A stretch of DNA of 8,516 bases from an uncultured Prevotella sp. (GCA_900557255.1 USSA01000122.1:1-8516); one strand, 5' to 3'. Positions 1-7,173 are shown, counted from the first letter of the stretch. Numbers and translations: made by a program. The notes: a model not told the origin generated them from the letters alone.

Positions 1-1115
1 GTTGCAAGCAGAGCGTGACCAAGGCTATCTGGGATGCCAAGGGCAACAGAGCCATTGGCAAGAGCAAGGAAGCCAAGGAGGTGAACTTTGCGCTTGACAA
101 CATCAAGGCTCAAATCGCCAAGCATTACCAGCGACTTTCCGACCGTGAGGCGTTCGTTACTGCTGAAATGGTGAGAAACGCCTATCAAGGCATAGGCACC
201 GAATACGAGACCTTGCTCAGAGCTTTCGACAAGGAGAACGCAGCCTTTGCCAAACGTGTAGGCAAGGACAGAGCCAAGAACACTTACAACAAGTATCTTG
301 TGGTGAGAAAGTACGTTGCCGAGTTCATCAAGTATCAGTACAAGCGCAGCGATATGTCCATGAATGAGCTTACCGAGGAGTTTATCCGTGACTATTGCCT
401 TTACTTGAAAAATGTGGTAGGGCTTGCGCAGTCCTCCATTTGGATTTACTCCATACCTCTGAAGCATATCGTCACGGCGGCACACTACAACGGCAAGATA
501 CCGAGAAATCCGTTTGCCATGTACCACGTTGATCCAGACCACAAGGAACGTGAGTTCTTGACCTTGGACGAGCTTACCGCCATGACTGAGATAAAGTTGG
601 AAGACCCCAACATGGCATTTGCGAGAGACCTTTTTATCTTTGGCAGTTGGACAGGTATAGCTTTCATCGACATCAAGAACTTGACGGAAGATAACATCAG
701 CATGGTAAACGGTGCTCCTTGGATAGTGTCCAAGCGTCAGAAGACAGGCGTACCGTTCCAAATCAAGCTGATGGATATTCCCATGCAGATTGTTGAGAGA
801 TACAAGTCTTTCAGAAAAGACAACCACTTGTTCAATATCGGTAATCTTGACAGCATTAACAAGCGCATCAAGAAAGTTGCTGCAATGTGTGGTATAAAGA
901 AGCATGTATCATTTCATGTCTCACGTCATAGTTGGGCAGTTTTAGCCTTGGAGTATGGTATGCCGATAGAGAGCGTGAGCAAGATTCTTGGTCACACGAA
1001 TATCACCACAACACAGATATACGCCAAGGTGACAAGCACAAAACTTGACCATGACATATCTGTCTTTGAAAGTCGAATCAAGGGGCATTTGCCTGTAATG
1101 GGAGGAATGGCATGA
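1..1115 (+). CDS. Tyrosine recombinase / integrase of a Bacteroidetes mobile element (5' end outside window)
   Basis: Catalyses site-specific strand exchange to integrate and excise a mobile element. The frame is open back to base 3, and a GTG at 15 is unlikely to be the true start. The visible protein begins inside the arm-type DNA-binding domain, so roughly 30-50 N-terminal residues are missing. Counting from the GTG, residues 1-55 are the rest of the arm-binding domain, about 65-165 are the SAM-like core-binding domain, and 180-355 are the catalytic domain. Catalytic residues visible are K243, H301 and R304 (HVSRH), H327 (GHTNITTTQIY) and nucleophile Y336. The usual first arginine is replaced by alanine (A216 in WTGIAFIDIKNL), a variation seen in some Bacteroidetes integrases including IntDOT-related ones. 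The stop overlaps the next gene. Lysine codons near the start are almost all AAG, unlike the AT-richer genes further right, which fits a separate origin. The family is certain; the identity of the element is not. Confidence 0.93.
   Translation, partial: CKQSVTKAIWDAKGNRAIGKSKEAKEVNFALDNIKAQIAKHYQRLSDREAFVTAEMVRNAYQGIGTEYETLLRAFDKENAAFAKRVGKDRAKNTYNKYLVVRKYVAEFIKYQYKRSDMSMNELTEEFIRDYCLYLKNVVGLAQSSIWIYSIPLKHIVTAAHYNGKIPRNPFAMYHVDPDHKEREFLTLDELTAMTEIKLEDPNMAFARDLFIFGSWTGIAFIDIKNLTEDNISMVNGAPWIVSKRQKTGVPFQIKLMDIPMQIVERYKSFRKDNHLFNIGNLDSINKRIKKVAAMCGIKKHVSFHVSRHSWAVLALEYGMPIESVSKILGHTNITTTQIYAKVTSTKLDHDISVFESRIKGHLPVMGGMA
1100..1107 (+). promoter_or_regulatory. Strong Shine-Dalgarno site for the RhuM-like gene
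   Basis: GGAGGAA at 1101-1107 lies inside the last codons of the integrase, with six bases between GGAGG and the ATG at 1112. Such a clear SD is uncommon in Bacteroidetes. It supports this start codon and suggests that the small gene is translated efficiently and coupled to the integrase. Confidence 0.6.
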
Positions 1116-1483
1116 AACGGACTGTAATCACCGTGGATGGCAATGGAAGGCTTTCCATTCCGTCCAACTTGGAGGACTTGTGGATGAGTGAGAGTGAGTT
1201 GATTGATATGCTTTATATCACTGCCCCGAAACTCAATACTGTGATACGAGCTATATATAAAGAGGGTATGTTGTCTATGTCGGAAGTCCAACGAAGGGAA
1301 GAACTTTCCAAGGGTATTTGGCAAACGTTGTATGGATTCCCTATGGTTGTTGCCATTTGCTTCCGTCTAAACTCTAATGGTGCGGCACAACTTCGTGATG
1401 CCATCATCAAGAGATTGTACGGAGCAAAAGAGAAAACAAACATTGTCTTGCAACTCTATGGAGGGATTAATTCCTTTAGTTGA
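1112..1483 (+). CDS. Small RhuM-like helix-turn-helix protein associated with the integrase
   Basis: A 123-residue soluble protein. Residues about 22-60 (DLWMSESELIDML followed by KLNTVIRAIYKEGML) match the pattern of the small integrase-linked proteins of Bacteroidetes elements and the N-terminal region of RhuM-family proteins: a W-M-(T/S)-x-x-E-I-x-x-L helix, a recognition helix, then an I-Y-K-x-G segment. A later stretch, YGFPMVVAICFRLNSNGAAQLR (about residues 69-90), matches the family's YNLEMIIALAFRL region. The expected role is DNA binding, perhaps control of integrase activity or excision, but this is inferred from context. The ATG overlaps the integrase TGA (ATGA), so the two are almost certainly co-transcribed and translationally coupled. 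At about 120 residues it is much shorter than full RhuM proteins and lacks their C-terminal part, as is normal for this integrase-linked group. There are no membrane segments or signal peptide. The IDMLYITAPKLN segment diverges from the usual consensus. Confidence 0.75.
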   Translation: MKRTVITVDGNGRLSIPSNLEDLWMSESELIDMLYITAPKLNTVIRAIYKEGMLSMSEVQRREELSKGIWQTLYGFPMVVAICFRLNSNGAAQLRDAIIKRLYGAKEKTNIVLQLYGGINSFS

Positions 1484-1510
1484 GAATGGTCGCTTTTTTG
1501 ACGCTTCGAT

Positions 1511-1560
1511 GATTCGCTGTCGTATTGACTTATTGACGTACTGATTCATTGTCGTATGGA
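1511..1560 (+). repeat. Two diverged 18-base direct repeats downstream of the integrase module
   Basis: The segments at 1511-1528 (gattcgctgtcgtattga) and 1543-1560 (gattcattgtcgtatgga) match at 15 of 18 positions with a 32-base period. Both contain TGTCGTAT, related to the CGTATG repeats about 90-110 bases further on. They could be recombinase arm-type sites, which is inference from position only. Confidence 0.45.
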
Positions 1561-1623
1561 AGTGCAGTTGCAATTTGATAAAGAAGTATCCATGCAAAGA
1601 AGTGTGTAAGCATATATGCATTG

Positions 1624-1673
1624 ATGCCATACGTCTTACATTTTTATCGTATGACATATAAAACGTATGACAT
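1624..1673 (+). repeat. CGTATGACAT direct repeats with an inverted copy
   Basis: CGTATGACAT occurs at 1648-1657 and exactly again at 1664-1673, a period of 16 bases. An inverted copy with one mismatch lies at 1624-1633 (atgccatacg). The arrangement of short direct and inverted sites beside an integrase module resembles binding sites for a recombinase or excision factor. The function is not shown by sequence alone. Confidence 0.5.
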
Positions 1674-1693
1674 GCAGGAATACATTTTTGTTC

Positions 1694-1743
1694 ATCCCGA
1701 GGAATGGCATTCAAGGAAAACTCATTCTTCGGGATTTTTTTCG
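1694..1743 (+). terminator. Rho-independent terminator after the integrase/RhuM-like genes
   Basis: Stem arms at 1694-1706 (atcccgaggaatg) and 1723-1735 (cattcttcgggat) pair over 13 positions with one G-U. The loop is 16 bases and the stem is followed by a T-rich tract (tttttttcgtttt). There is no comparable T tract on the other side, so it acts on plus-strand transcripts. It lies about 210 bases after the RhuM-like stop codon, leaving a long 3' UTR that includes the CGTATG repeats. Confidence 0.75.
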
Positions 1744-1780
1744 TTTTCATCCTTTAGCATAAAGAAAATGAGCCGTTCCT

Positions 1781-1799
1781 TGGAGGCTTTGCGCCTCCA
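1781..1799. repeat. Perfect 7-bp hairpin with a 5-base loop
   Basis: tggaggc at 1781-1787 pairs perfectly with gcctcca at 1793-1799 around the loop tttgc. A second, looser stem follows at once: cactg at 1802-1806 with cagtg at 1819-1823. There is no T tract, so it is not a standard terminator. It belongs to the hairpin cluster. Confidence 0.6.
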
Positions 1800-1860
1800 G
1801 CCACTGGGCGAACCTCCGCAGTGTTTTCAATGGTATTAGATTTATTCTTGCCAAAACATG

Positions 1861-1932
1861 GTGTCCATAAAGACACAGCAAGGTATGTTTCGAGTTACTC
1901 GAAACCTTTTGGGTTACTCCCAAAGACCTTGC
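1861..1932. repeat. Three-way-junction structure: two hairpins enclosed by an outer stem, preceded by a small hairpin
   Basis: The outer stem is gcaaggt at 1878-1884 with accttgc at 1926-1932, a perfect 7 bp. Inside it, gtttcgag at 1887-1894 pairs with ctcgaaac at 1898-1905 (8 bp, loop tta), and tttggg at 1908-1913 pairs with cccaaa at 1919-1924 (6 bp, loop ttact). Both inner hairpins share the sequence gttactc (1894-1900 and 1913-1919, period 19). A further hairpin, gtgtc at 1861-1865 with gacac at 1872-1876, sits just outside. The design suggests protein recognition (relaxase or recombinase) or a folded RNA. Which strand is functional is unknown. Confidence 0.65.
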
Positions 1933-1944
1933 CATAAATGGATG

Positions 1945-1969
1945 TATTTCTCTCCAAAGTTGAGAAATA
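1945..1969. repeat. 8-bp hairpin at the end of the surface operon
   Basis: tatttctc at 1945-1952 pairs perfectly with gagaaata at 1962-1969 around a 9-base loop. It lies about 40 bases beyond the stop of the minus-strand barrel gene. Neither side carries a good T tract, so a terminator role is only possible; no better minus-strand terminator is visible nearby. Confidence 0.35.
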
Positions 1970-2006
1970 ATAAAAACTTTATTTTACAACACCTGTTTTG
2001 TTAGGT

Positions 2007-4577
2007 TTACATTGTTAGTTTTACAGTGCAGACACACTCTCTTCCCCTCAGTAGATAGTTATACGTGAAGGTATTGACGGAATTATAGATAGTGTATGCA
2101 TATTGGCGTTGATTCAAAATGTTCCTGATGTCAAAAGAAATCTTCATGGCTTTCTTCCTATATGACAACCCCATATCGAGCAAACTCATTGTCTTTGACA
2201 CATCTTTCGTCAATTCATTCTTTACAATGTCAGCAGAAGTGTCGAATGTAAAGCCATCGAATGGCATGAGTTTCAATGACACTTTGTGTTGTTGGCTCAG
2301 ATAGCTGTTGTTCTGATACTCCGTGGAAAGATAAGTTTTGGCAAACATTCCGTTATAAGCCAACTCCACATACTTGCAAGGCTGTGAAGTCAGATATGGG
2401 GAGAATGCCCAACTCTTCCAAGTGTATTCCTGCTGAAAATCATTCTGCAAAGTCGTTTGTCGCTTCCATTGGTAGCCACCATTCAAGGAAATCTTTGTCT
2501 TGATGGGTTCTATAAATTTAGTGACACCAACTTGCCCCATAAAACTTCTACCTGTATTTGGGGCATATATCTTCGACATCGTGATGAGAGTAGAACTTGC
2601 ATCTTGACTCATCAGTAAGTTGTTCTTTTCCTGATTATATAGAAAGTCTGCATTGAAGAACCACATTTTCAGTGGTATCTTATAGTCGTAATGCAATGAG
2701 GCGTTCAAACTCTTGTTGTCCGCCAAGATACCAGAGCCAACCTTCAGCGAGGTGTCATTGAATCTGACGGGTGTTTTCAAGAAATCCAAAATGTCCCCAA
2801 AGGTGCGAGCATAGAATATATTGGTGCGAAGTACCGAGCGAGAAGTTACCTTATAGTTGCAATATACGCTAGGACAAACAGAATAATACCAAGAACCAGA
2901 CGATGCGCTTTCCAAGTTGTCCTTATGGATTATATAGTCTATGCGTATAGGTATTTCCAATCGGAAGACATATTTATATTGAGGATGTGAGTACTCATAT
3001 TGTGGTACCAGAGCCATTCTGAGATTCTGCATATTCACATCATTGCTCTCGTCTGTAGGGTGCAGGCTTGTTTGCACCTTATCCATATAATAATTCAGCA
3101 ATATTGGTAAATAAATACGAGAATAGAGATGCTTCTTAGACATTGAGAGAGTATTCTCTGTACGAAAACTTCTTCCATTGGCATTTTGTACCACATTATC
3201 GGTAGTTTCCTTGTTAAGAGTTATCTTTCCCATAGGAGAACCTTGATACGACATGATAGACGTAACCGCCCAACACAAATCCTTGTGATGCCACAAGGTA
3301 GAGAACTTGTTGTTCACATAAAACTCTCTCATGGTCTGCTTCTGGTTAAAGAGAGAACCGTTCTCTTTAGTAGGCAATTCTGATGTCAGAAAAGAACCTG
3401 TGCTCGACAGTGTGTTGCTAAGATAAGTCTTTTCTGAGTTGTCCTTGTATTCCAACTGGATGCTTGGGCGATGTATGGTTGATAGGGGAGAATACTCTTG
3501 GGCGATAATGACATTGTTATCCGCATCCGCATAACTTCTCGTCAAGCTATAGTCGTACTGACTTTTGGCATAGCTATACCCGATATTACCTTTTAGGGTA
3601 ACATCCTTTCTTATCTTTCTCAATATGTTGAATGACAATAATCTATCTGTTGGTGAGGCATATCTGTCAACTTCAATAGGAGGAGTGGAAGCGGAAATGT
3701 TCTCTAATAAATTAGACAACGTAGATAATGTCTCTTTGTTGTCAAAGTGATTCGTCCCATCAGTCAATGCAAACTGATTGATATTGTCTGCTTTTAGCGA
3801 AGCCAACATTTGAAAGTTGGATTTGAAGAGCATACCGGCACCATTGATTTCATATAAGGTGTGTTTGCCTGCCCCTAATGACACTCCATAAGAGCCTACA
3901 GGCTTAAACTTTGCCTTGTTGCTCATGTTCACATTGATAGCCACGTTGTCTGAGAATACATCTTTGTTGGCTTTTACGGCTTGGTGGTTACTCAACACTT
4001 GGACTGAGTTGACAAAAGAAGCGGGTATATTGGTAGTGGCAATGTTGTATCGTCCACCCAACAAATCCATGCCATTGATATAGAAGTTAGAAATCTCCTT
4101 GCCCAGATATTTGATAGAACCTTTGTCGCCTACTTCAATGCCAGGGAGTTTCTTCATGGCATCTTTCAGCGTATAGTCATTCTTTCCGATATACGAGGCT
4201 AAGTTGTATGACAAAGTATCCCCTCGTTGGTAGATGGCTGGAGCTTTTACAACAACCTCTTTTAGGTCTGTGGTCTTTTCCTTTAGATTGAAGTTGCACT
4301 CTTGTGAGACATTCTTGATTTCTCTTTTGGTTTTCTCGTATCCGATGGCTTCGGCAGTGACGATTAGCTGCTTGGCATCTGACTTTAGTGTTATCTTATA
4401 AGTTCCATTTTCTGATGTTCTCGCAAAGCCAAGAGTAGCCTTATCGGCATTTACTCTTACGATGACACCTTCCAAAGCCGTGCCAATGGTGTCACGCACT
4501 ATTCCTGTAACTACACTTTGGGCAAAAGTGCAGTTACAGAGACAAGCTAACATCATCAAAATTAGAAACCTTCTCAT
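2007..4577 (-). CDS. Outer-membrane beta-barrel protein with CarboxypepD_reg and plug domains (TonB-receptor-like)
   Basis: I chose the ATG at 4577 (MRRFLILMMLACLC, 856 residues); a TTG nine bases upstream is open but would extend past the natural signal peptide, and AAAGAGA lies about 10 bases before the ATG. Numbered from this ATG: a signal peptide at about 1-20 (cleavage near TFA|QS), a CarboxypepD_reg/CNAB-like domain at about 23-100 (VVTGIVRDTIGTALEGVIVRV, then a YEKTKREI segment), a plug-like domain at about 105-220 (DTLSYNLASYIG, LKDAMKKLPGIEV, FYINGMDLLGG), then a long region rich in alternating strands with aromatic residues to the end. This matches the Bacteroidetes TonB-receptor-like/OMP_b-brl family. 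The protein ends in VKLTM rather than the common terminal aromatic residue. Eighteen bases separate it from the upstream GLPGLI gene, and the two are a recurrent pair in Bacteroidetes. A transport or assembly role in the outer membrane is likely; the substrate is unknown. I see no SusD-like partner. Confidence 0.88.
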   Translation of the reverse strand: MRRFLILMMLACLCNCTFAQSVVTGIVRDTIGTALEGVIVRVNADKATLGFARTSENGTYKITLKSDAKQLIVTAEAIGYEKTKREIKNVSQECNFNLKEKTTDLKEVVVKAPAIYQRGDTLSYNLASYIGKNDYTLKDAMKKLPGIEVGDKGSIKYLGKEISNFYINGMDLLGGRYNIATTNIPASFVNSVQVLSNHQAVKANKDVFSDNVAINVNMSNKAKFKPVGSYGVSLGAGKHTLYEINGAGMLFKSNFQMLASLKADNINQFALTDGTNHFDNKETLSTLSNLLENISASTPPIEVDRYASPTDRLLSFNILRKIRKDVTLKGNIGYSYAKSQYDYSLTRSYADADNNVIIAQEYSPLSTIHRPSIQLEYKDNSEKTYLSNTLSSTGSFLTSELPTKENGSLFNQKQTMREFYVNNKFSTLWHHKDLCWAVTSIMSYQGSPMGKITLNKETTDNVVQNANGRSFRTENTLSMSKKHLYSRIYLPILLNYYMDKVQTSLHPTDESNDVNMQNLRMALVPQYEYSHPQYKYVFRLEIPIRIDYIIHKDNLESASSGSWYYSVCPSVYCNYKVTSRSVLRTNIFYARTFGDILDFLKTPVRFNDTSLKVGSGILADNKSLNASLHYDYKIPLKMWFFNADFLYNQEKNNLLMSQDASSTLITMSKIYAPNTGRSFMGQVGVTKFIEPIKTKISLNGGYQWKRQTTLQNDFQQEYTWKSWAFSPYLTSQPCKYVELAYNGMFAKTYLSTEYQNNSYLSQQHKVSLKLMPFDGFTFDTSADIVKNELTKDVSKTMSLLDMGLSYRKKAMKISFDIRNILNQRQYAYTIYNSVNTFTYNYLLRGRECVCTVKLTM

Positions 4578-4595
4578 ATTTATCAATCTCTTTGT

Positions 4596-5426
4596 TTACT
4601 TCAATTCGAGAGGAACATATCCATTAGGGCGCACTCTCAGTACCACACCATTGACCAAGGCACTATGCCCACCATCCTCATATTTCTGAATAGTCATCTC
4701 GCTGATGGATTCTGCAGGAATGTTGCCCATAGGATTTTGCTCAAACTTATTCTTCGCCTTGACAAACTGTTCCCTCGAAGTCTTGATGATATTGGTGTAA
4801 GGCTTGAAGTTCATAGGGGTGCTTGATTTACGGAAAGTTATAGCTTTGAGCTTATGTATGCCTTCTGAATCCTTTGCTGCCAATACCAAGCCTGGCAAAC
4901 CACAAAGTTTCCATGGTCCAAAGGATGCTGGTATGTCCGTGGAATACCAAACAGTCCAAGTTCTTCCACCATATTCTCCAACAGCTTTCTGACAGGTGTA
5001 ACCACAGATAGTGTCAATGCCCTCGCTCAGATTCCAATTTATGGGATTGGCACTTTCCGTATAGCTGTAGTAGTTTGGCGTGATTACGCTATAAACGGTC
5101 AGTTTGCCCTTAGGCACATTTTGAGAGACTGATTGGTCGAAAAGCAAATCATTTCTCTTTTCCCGTGTCTTGAACTTTTGAATCTCTGATTCTGGCGCTT
5201 TGCAAGCAATGGCTGAGTCTGCTTGAAACGCAGTGTAATCAGAGAACATAGCTGAGTTTCTGCCAATTTGAAGAATGGTAGAAGTGACATCAGAAGAGCC
5301 TTTGTCATTCTTCATTTGGTACTCGTAGATGCATTCGTATTCATCTACGGAAGAGGAACTCGTTTTCTGCCCGTATGTCTCTGATGTTAGGCAGATGGCG
5401 ATTATCAATAAAACAATCTTTTTCAT
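4596..5426 (-). CDS. GLPGLI family envelope protein
   Basis: 276 residues from the ATG at 5426 (MKKIVLLIIAICLTSETYG). An upstream TTG at 5480 keeps the frame open, but it would add 18 hydrophilic residues before the signal peptide and overlap the LRR gene. An AAAGGA-type sequence lies directly before the ATG. Residues 1-19 are a signal peptide. The family signature is clear: ICGYTCQKAVGEYGGRTW (140-157), WYSTDIPASFGPWKLCG (160-176) and GLPGLV at 176-181. Cys141 and Cys145 flank GYT, as is common in the family. GLPGLI proteins (TIGR01200) are restricted to Bacteroidetes, have unknown function, and are often encoded next to an outer-membrane beta-barrel protein, as here. Export to the periplasm or outer-membrane inner face is inferred. 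The spacing to the LRR gene (29 bases) and barrel gene (18 bases) indicates one transcript. Confidence 0.88.
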   Translation of the reverse strand: MKKIVLLIIAICLTSETYGQKTSSSSVDEYECIYEYQMKNDKGSSDVTSTILQIGRNSAMFSDYTAFQADSAIACKAPESEIQKFKTREKRNDLLFDQSVSQNVPKGKLTVYSVITPNYYSYTESANPINWNLSEGIDTICGYTCQKAVGEYGGRTWTVWYSTDIPASFGPWKLCGLPGLVLAAKDSEGIHKLKAITFRKSSTPMNFKPYTNIIKTSREQFVKAKNKFEQNPMGNIPAESISEMTIQKYEDGGHSALVNGVVLRVRPNGYVPLELK

Positions 5427-5455
5427 ATCCTTTGTCTTTATTGTTGATACTAATG

Positions 5456-6247
5456 TTATTTCTCTTGGTTTACTGGGCAATTCATAAATGCGGAAGAGTC
5501 AACTTTGGGATTAGAATTATACTTCACGAATAAAAGTGACTCGCAGTTTCCAAATGCTCTATATCCGATTTTCTGCAAAGATGCAGGGAGATTGATGCCT
5601 TTAAGGTTAATGCATCGGGCAAAGGCAAAATCGGAGATCTCTCTCAAATTGTTCGGAAAGACTATGCGTTCCAAGTTCTTGCAACCAGAAAATGCACGGT
5701 CGTTAATTACTTCTAGTTGATTCTTGAATACAAGGGCCTTTATGCCTTCGCAACAAGTGAAAGCCTGTCTTCCTATTTTGCTCACATGCTCAGGTATCAC
5801 GGATATGCAGACCTTATTACAATCCCAAAATGTCCATTCTCCGATTTCTTGCAAACTGTCCGGCAAGACGCTAAGCTCTAATTGATGGTCCATATTGAAT
5901 GCACTATTGCCGATATACCTCACTGTATTTGGCATCTTTACGGTTTGAAGATTCTCACAAGTATTGAAAGCTCGTTTTTCTATAATCAGCAAATTGTCGG
6001 GAAGGATGACTTGCTTGATGTACTTATTCATTTCAAAAGCCATTTTTCCTATTACTTTTACATCCTTAAGCTCTTGGATGTTATTGAAATCCACAACAGA
6101 GTCTTTTCCTTCCCATTTCACAAGGCGAGTTCCATATTGTGAATCTTCTACCGTAAAATGGCTCTTTCCTTTTGCCAATGAAAGTGTTGGTAACCAACAA
6201 AGGCATAGCAGAAATAGTACAGCAACAGAAATCTTACTTTTTATCAT
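5456..6247 (-). CDS. Secreted BspA-type leucine-rich repeat protein
   Basis: 263 residues with a signal peptide at about 1-25 (MIKSKISVAVLFLLCLCWLP, then TLSLA). The rest is almost entirely LRR_5/BspA-type repeats. Units of 23 residues begin at I66, I89, I112, I135, I158, I181, I204 and I227, with a final partial unit at V249. Each has the pattern I-(G)-x-x-A-F-x-x-C-x-x-L-x-x-(I/V)-x-(L/F)-P-x-x-(L/V). Period and residues are typical of surface proteins such as BspA of Tannerella, which bind host or bacterial partners. There is no visible C-terminal sorting domain (no Por or Ig-like tail), and the protein ends soon after the last repeat, so how it is anchored is unclear. It is the first gene of the apparent operon. 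AGAAGA about nine bases before the ATG may be its ribosome site. The 58-base gap to the AbiEii gene leaves room for a promoter, but I cannot point to a convincing one. Confidence 0.88.
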   Translation of the reverse strand: MIKSKISVAVLFLLCLCWLPTLSLAKGKSHFTVEDSQYGTRLVKWEGKDSVVDFNNIQELKDVKVIGKMAFEMNKYIKQVILPDNLLIIEKRAFNTCENLQTVKMPNTVRYIGNSAFNMDHQLELSVLPDSLQEIGEWTFWDCNKVCISVIPEHVSKIGRQAFTCCEGIKALVFKNQLEVINDRAFSGCKNLERIVFPNNLREISDFAFARCINLKGINLPASLQKIGYRAFGNCESLLFVKYNSNPKVDSSAFMNCPVNQEK

Positions 6248-6305
6248 AATCTTCTATTTTTAGTGTTCTTTATATTCAAAGACGAAAGAATGATAAAAGG
6301 GTAAA

Positions 6306-7172
6306 CTACTTTTTCCAATATTTTTCAGCCATAGGCTGTAGCCTTTCTCTTATCACCTCCATTACAGTATCGAAATCAAGAGCCTCTTTCCATTGAATCT
6401 TTTTCAGAAATGCTTTCCAGCGAACTATACGTGCTGCGTCTGTCACAAAACTTTCTGTAAACAACTGCAATTCGGGATTGTATGTAAGCCCTCTATTATC
6501 GAAAGTCGCCTTAATCGCATCATATAATGTGTCATCAGACAAGTCTCTCTTTGTCAGGAGTTGGTAACAGTCGAAGAAATCTTTCATGCGACTGTTGAGC
6601 ACATCTCGGTCTATCATCGTATGGAATTTCTCGGCAACAACAGTCTCCAAGGAATATGCCTGTATGTTCACAGATGGAATGTCAGGCAAAAGCAATGGGA
6701 AGTCAATAGTTGTTGGATATGGAGTTACAACATCACCAAAGCCAATGTCAACAGACATGTTATAAGCGATAGTATCCATGTGGGCCGTAAAGTAAAATCT
6801 TGTGCCAGGATACTTCTTTTCAACAGTTATAGGCTCCAACTTAATGCTGTTAACATCAAACGATACTCCATCCTCATCGCATACAATGCCCAAAATTTCC
6901 TGGAACACGTGCGCAAGGAAATCCCTATCACGGCTAATTCTATCTGCCATGAAATCAACATCTACTGTAGGACGTGCCTCAAGTCCGTTCATAGCATAAA
7001 GCAAAGAGCCACCTTTCAGCAAAAAATTGTCCTTGTATTGACTAACAGATACTCTGTAAAGCAACCTTTCGTTGAAATATCTTGCCAAGAGATACATATA
7101 TTTATAGCCTGTCTCATTCATCAGATTGAGCAAGCGGGTCTTAACAGACTTACCGTAGTTTTTCTTTCCCAT
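6306..7172 (-). CDS. abiEii: AbiEii-type nucleotidyltransferase toxin (type IV toxin-antitoxin)
   Basis: 288 residues with the complete motif series of the AbiEii/AbiGii (DUF1814) nucleotidyltransferase family. These are LLKGGSLLYAM (51-61), TVDVDF (69-74, metal-binding D71 and D73), VDIGFGDVV (141-149), YSLETVVAEKFHTM (173-186, with K182) and RMKDFFDCY (195-203, D198 and D201). These motifs form the catalytic site of a nucleotidyltransferase that inhibits growth when not neutralised; related toxins modify tRNA using a nucleotide substrate. The nucleotide and target of this protein are not known. All key residues are present, so it is probably active. It starts one base after the antitoxin stop (TAA-G-ATG), with no clear ribosome site of its own, so translation is likely coupled. 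There is no signal peptide, so it acts in the cytoplasm. A solitary nucleotidyltransferase role is excluded by the cognate partner upstream. Confidence 0.93.
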   Translation of the reverse strand: MGKKNYGKSVKTRLLNLMNETGYKYMYLLARYFNERLLYRVSVSQYKDNFLLKGGSLLYAMNGLEARPTVDVDFMADRISRDRDFLAHVFQEILGIVCDEDGVSFDVNSIKLEPITVEKKYPGTRFYFTAHMDTIAYNMSVDIGFGDVVTPYPTTIDFPLLLPDIPSVNIQAYSLETVVAEKFHTMIDRDVLNSRMKDFFDCYQLLTKRDLSDDTLYDAIKATFDNRGLTYNPELQLFTESFVTDAARIVRWKAFLKKIQWKEALDFDTVMEVIRERLQPMAEKYWKK

Positions 7173-7173
7173 C

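Larger units (their letters stand above)
1484..2006. other. Structured non-coding stretch between integrase module and surface operon
   Basis: About 520 bases with no convincing gene. From left to right it holds diverged direct repeats around 1511-1560, CGTATGACAT repeats at 1648-1673 with an inverted copy at 1624-1633, a terminator at 1694-1735, and hairpins at 1781-1799, 1802-1823 and 1861-1876. A three-way junction at 1878-1932 and a hairpin at 1945-1969 follow. Short frames exist on both strands (for example 1747-1935 minus) but follow the hairpin arms and look like by-products. The density of paired segments suggests an att region, transfer-origin-like sequence or structured RNA of the mobile element. 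Confidence 0.6.

Noticed and set aside
992..1443. Minus-strand frames opposite the integrase end and the RhuM-like gene
   Set aside because: They are antisense to two well-supported genes and have no domain-like features.
1621..1839. Plus-strand frame of 72 residues starting with TTG
   Set aside because: It runs through the terminator and the 1781 hairpin, starts at a rare codon without an SD, and shows no family pattern.
1747..1935. Minus-strand frame of 62 residues across the hairpin cluster
   Set aside because: It has no recognised domain or ribosome site, and its sequence is dictated by the arms of the hairpins. A structured non-coding element explains it better.
5427..5480. Extended N-terminus of the GLPGLI protein from a TTG at 5480
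   Set aside because: The 18 extra residues are hydrophilic, precede a clear signal peptide, and overlap the LRR gene. The ATG at 5426 is preferred.
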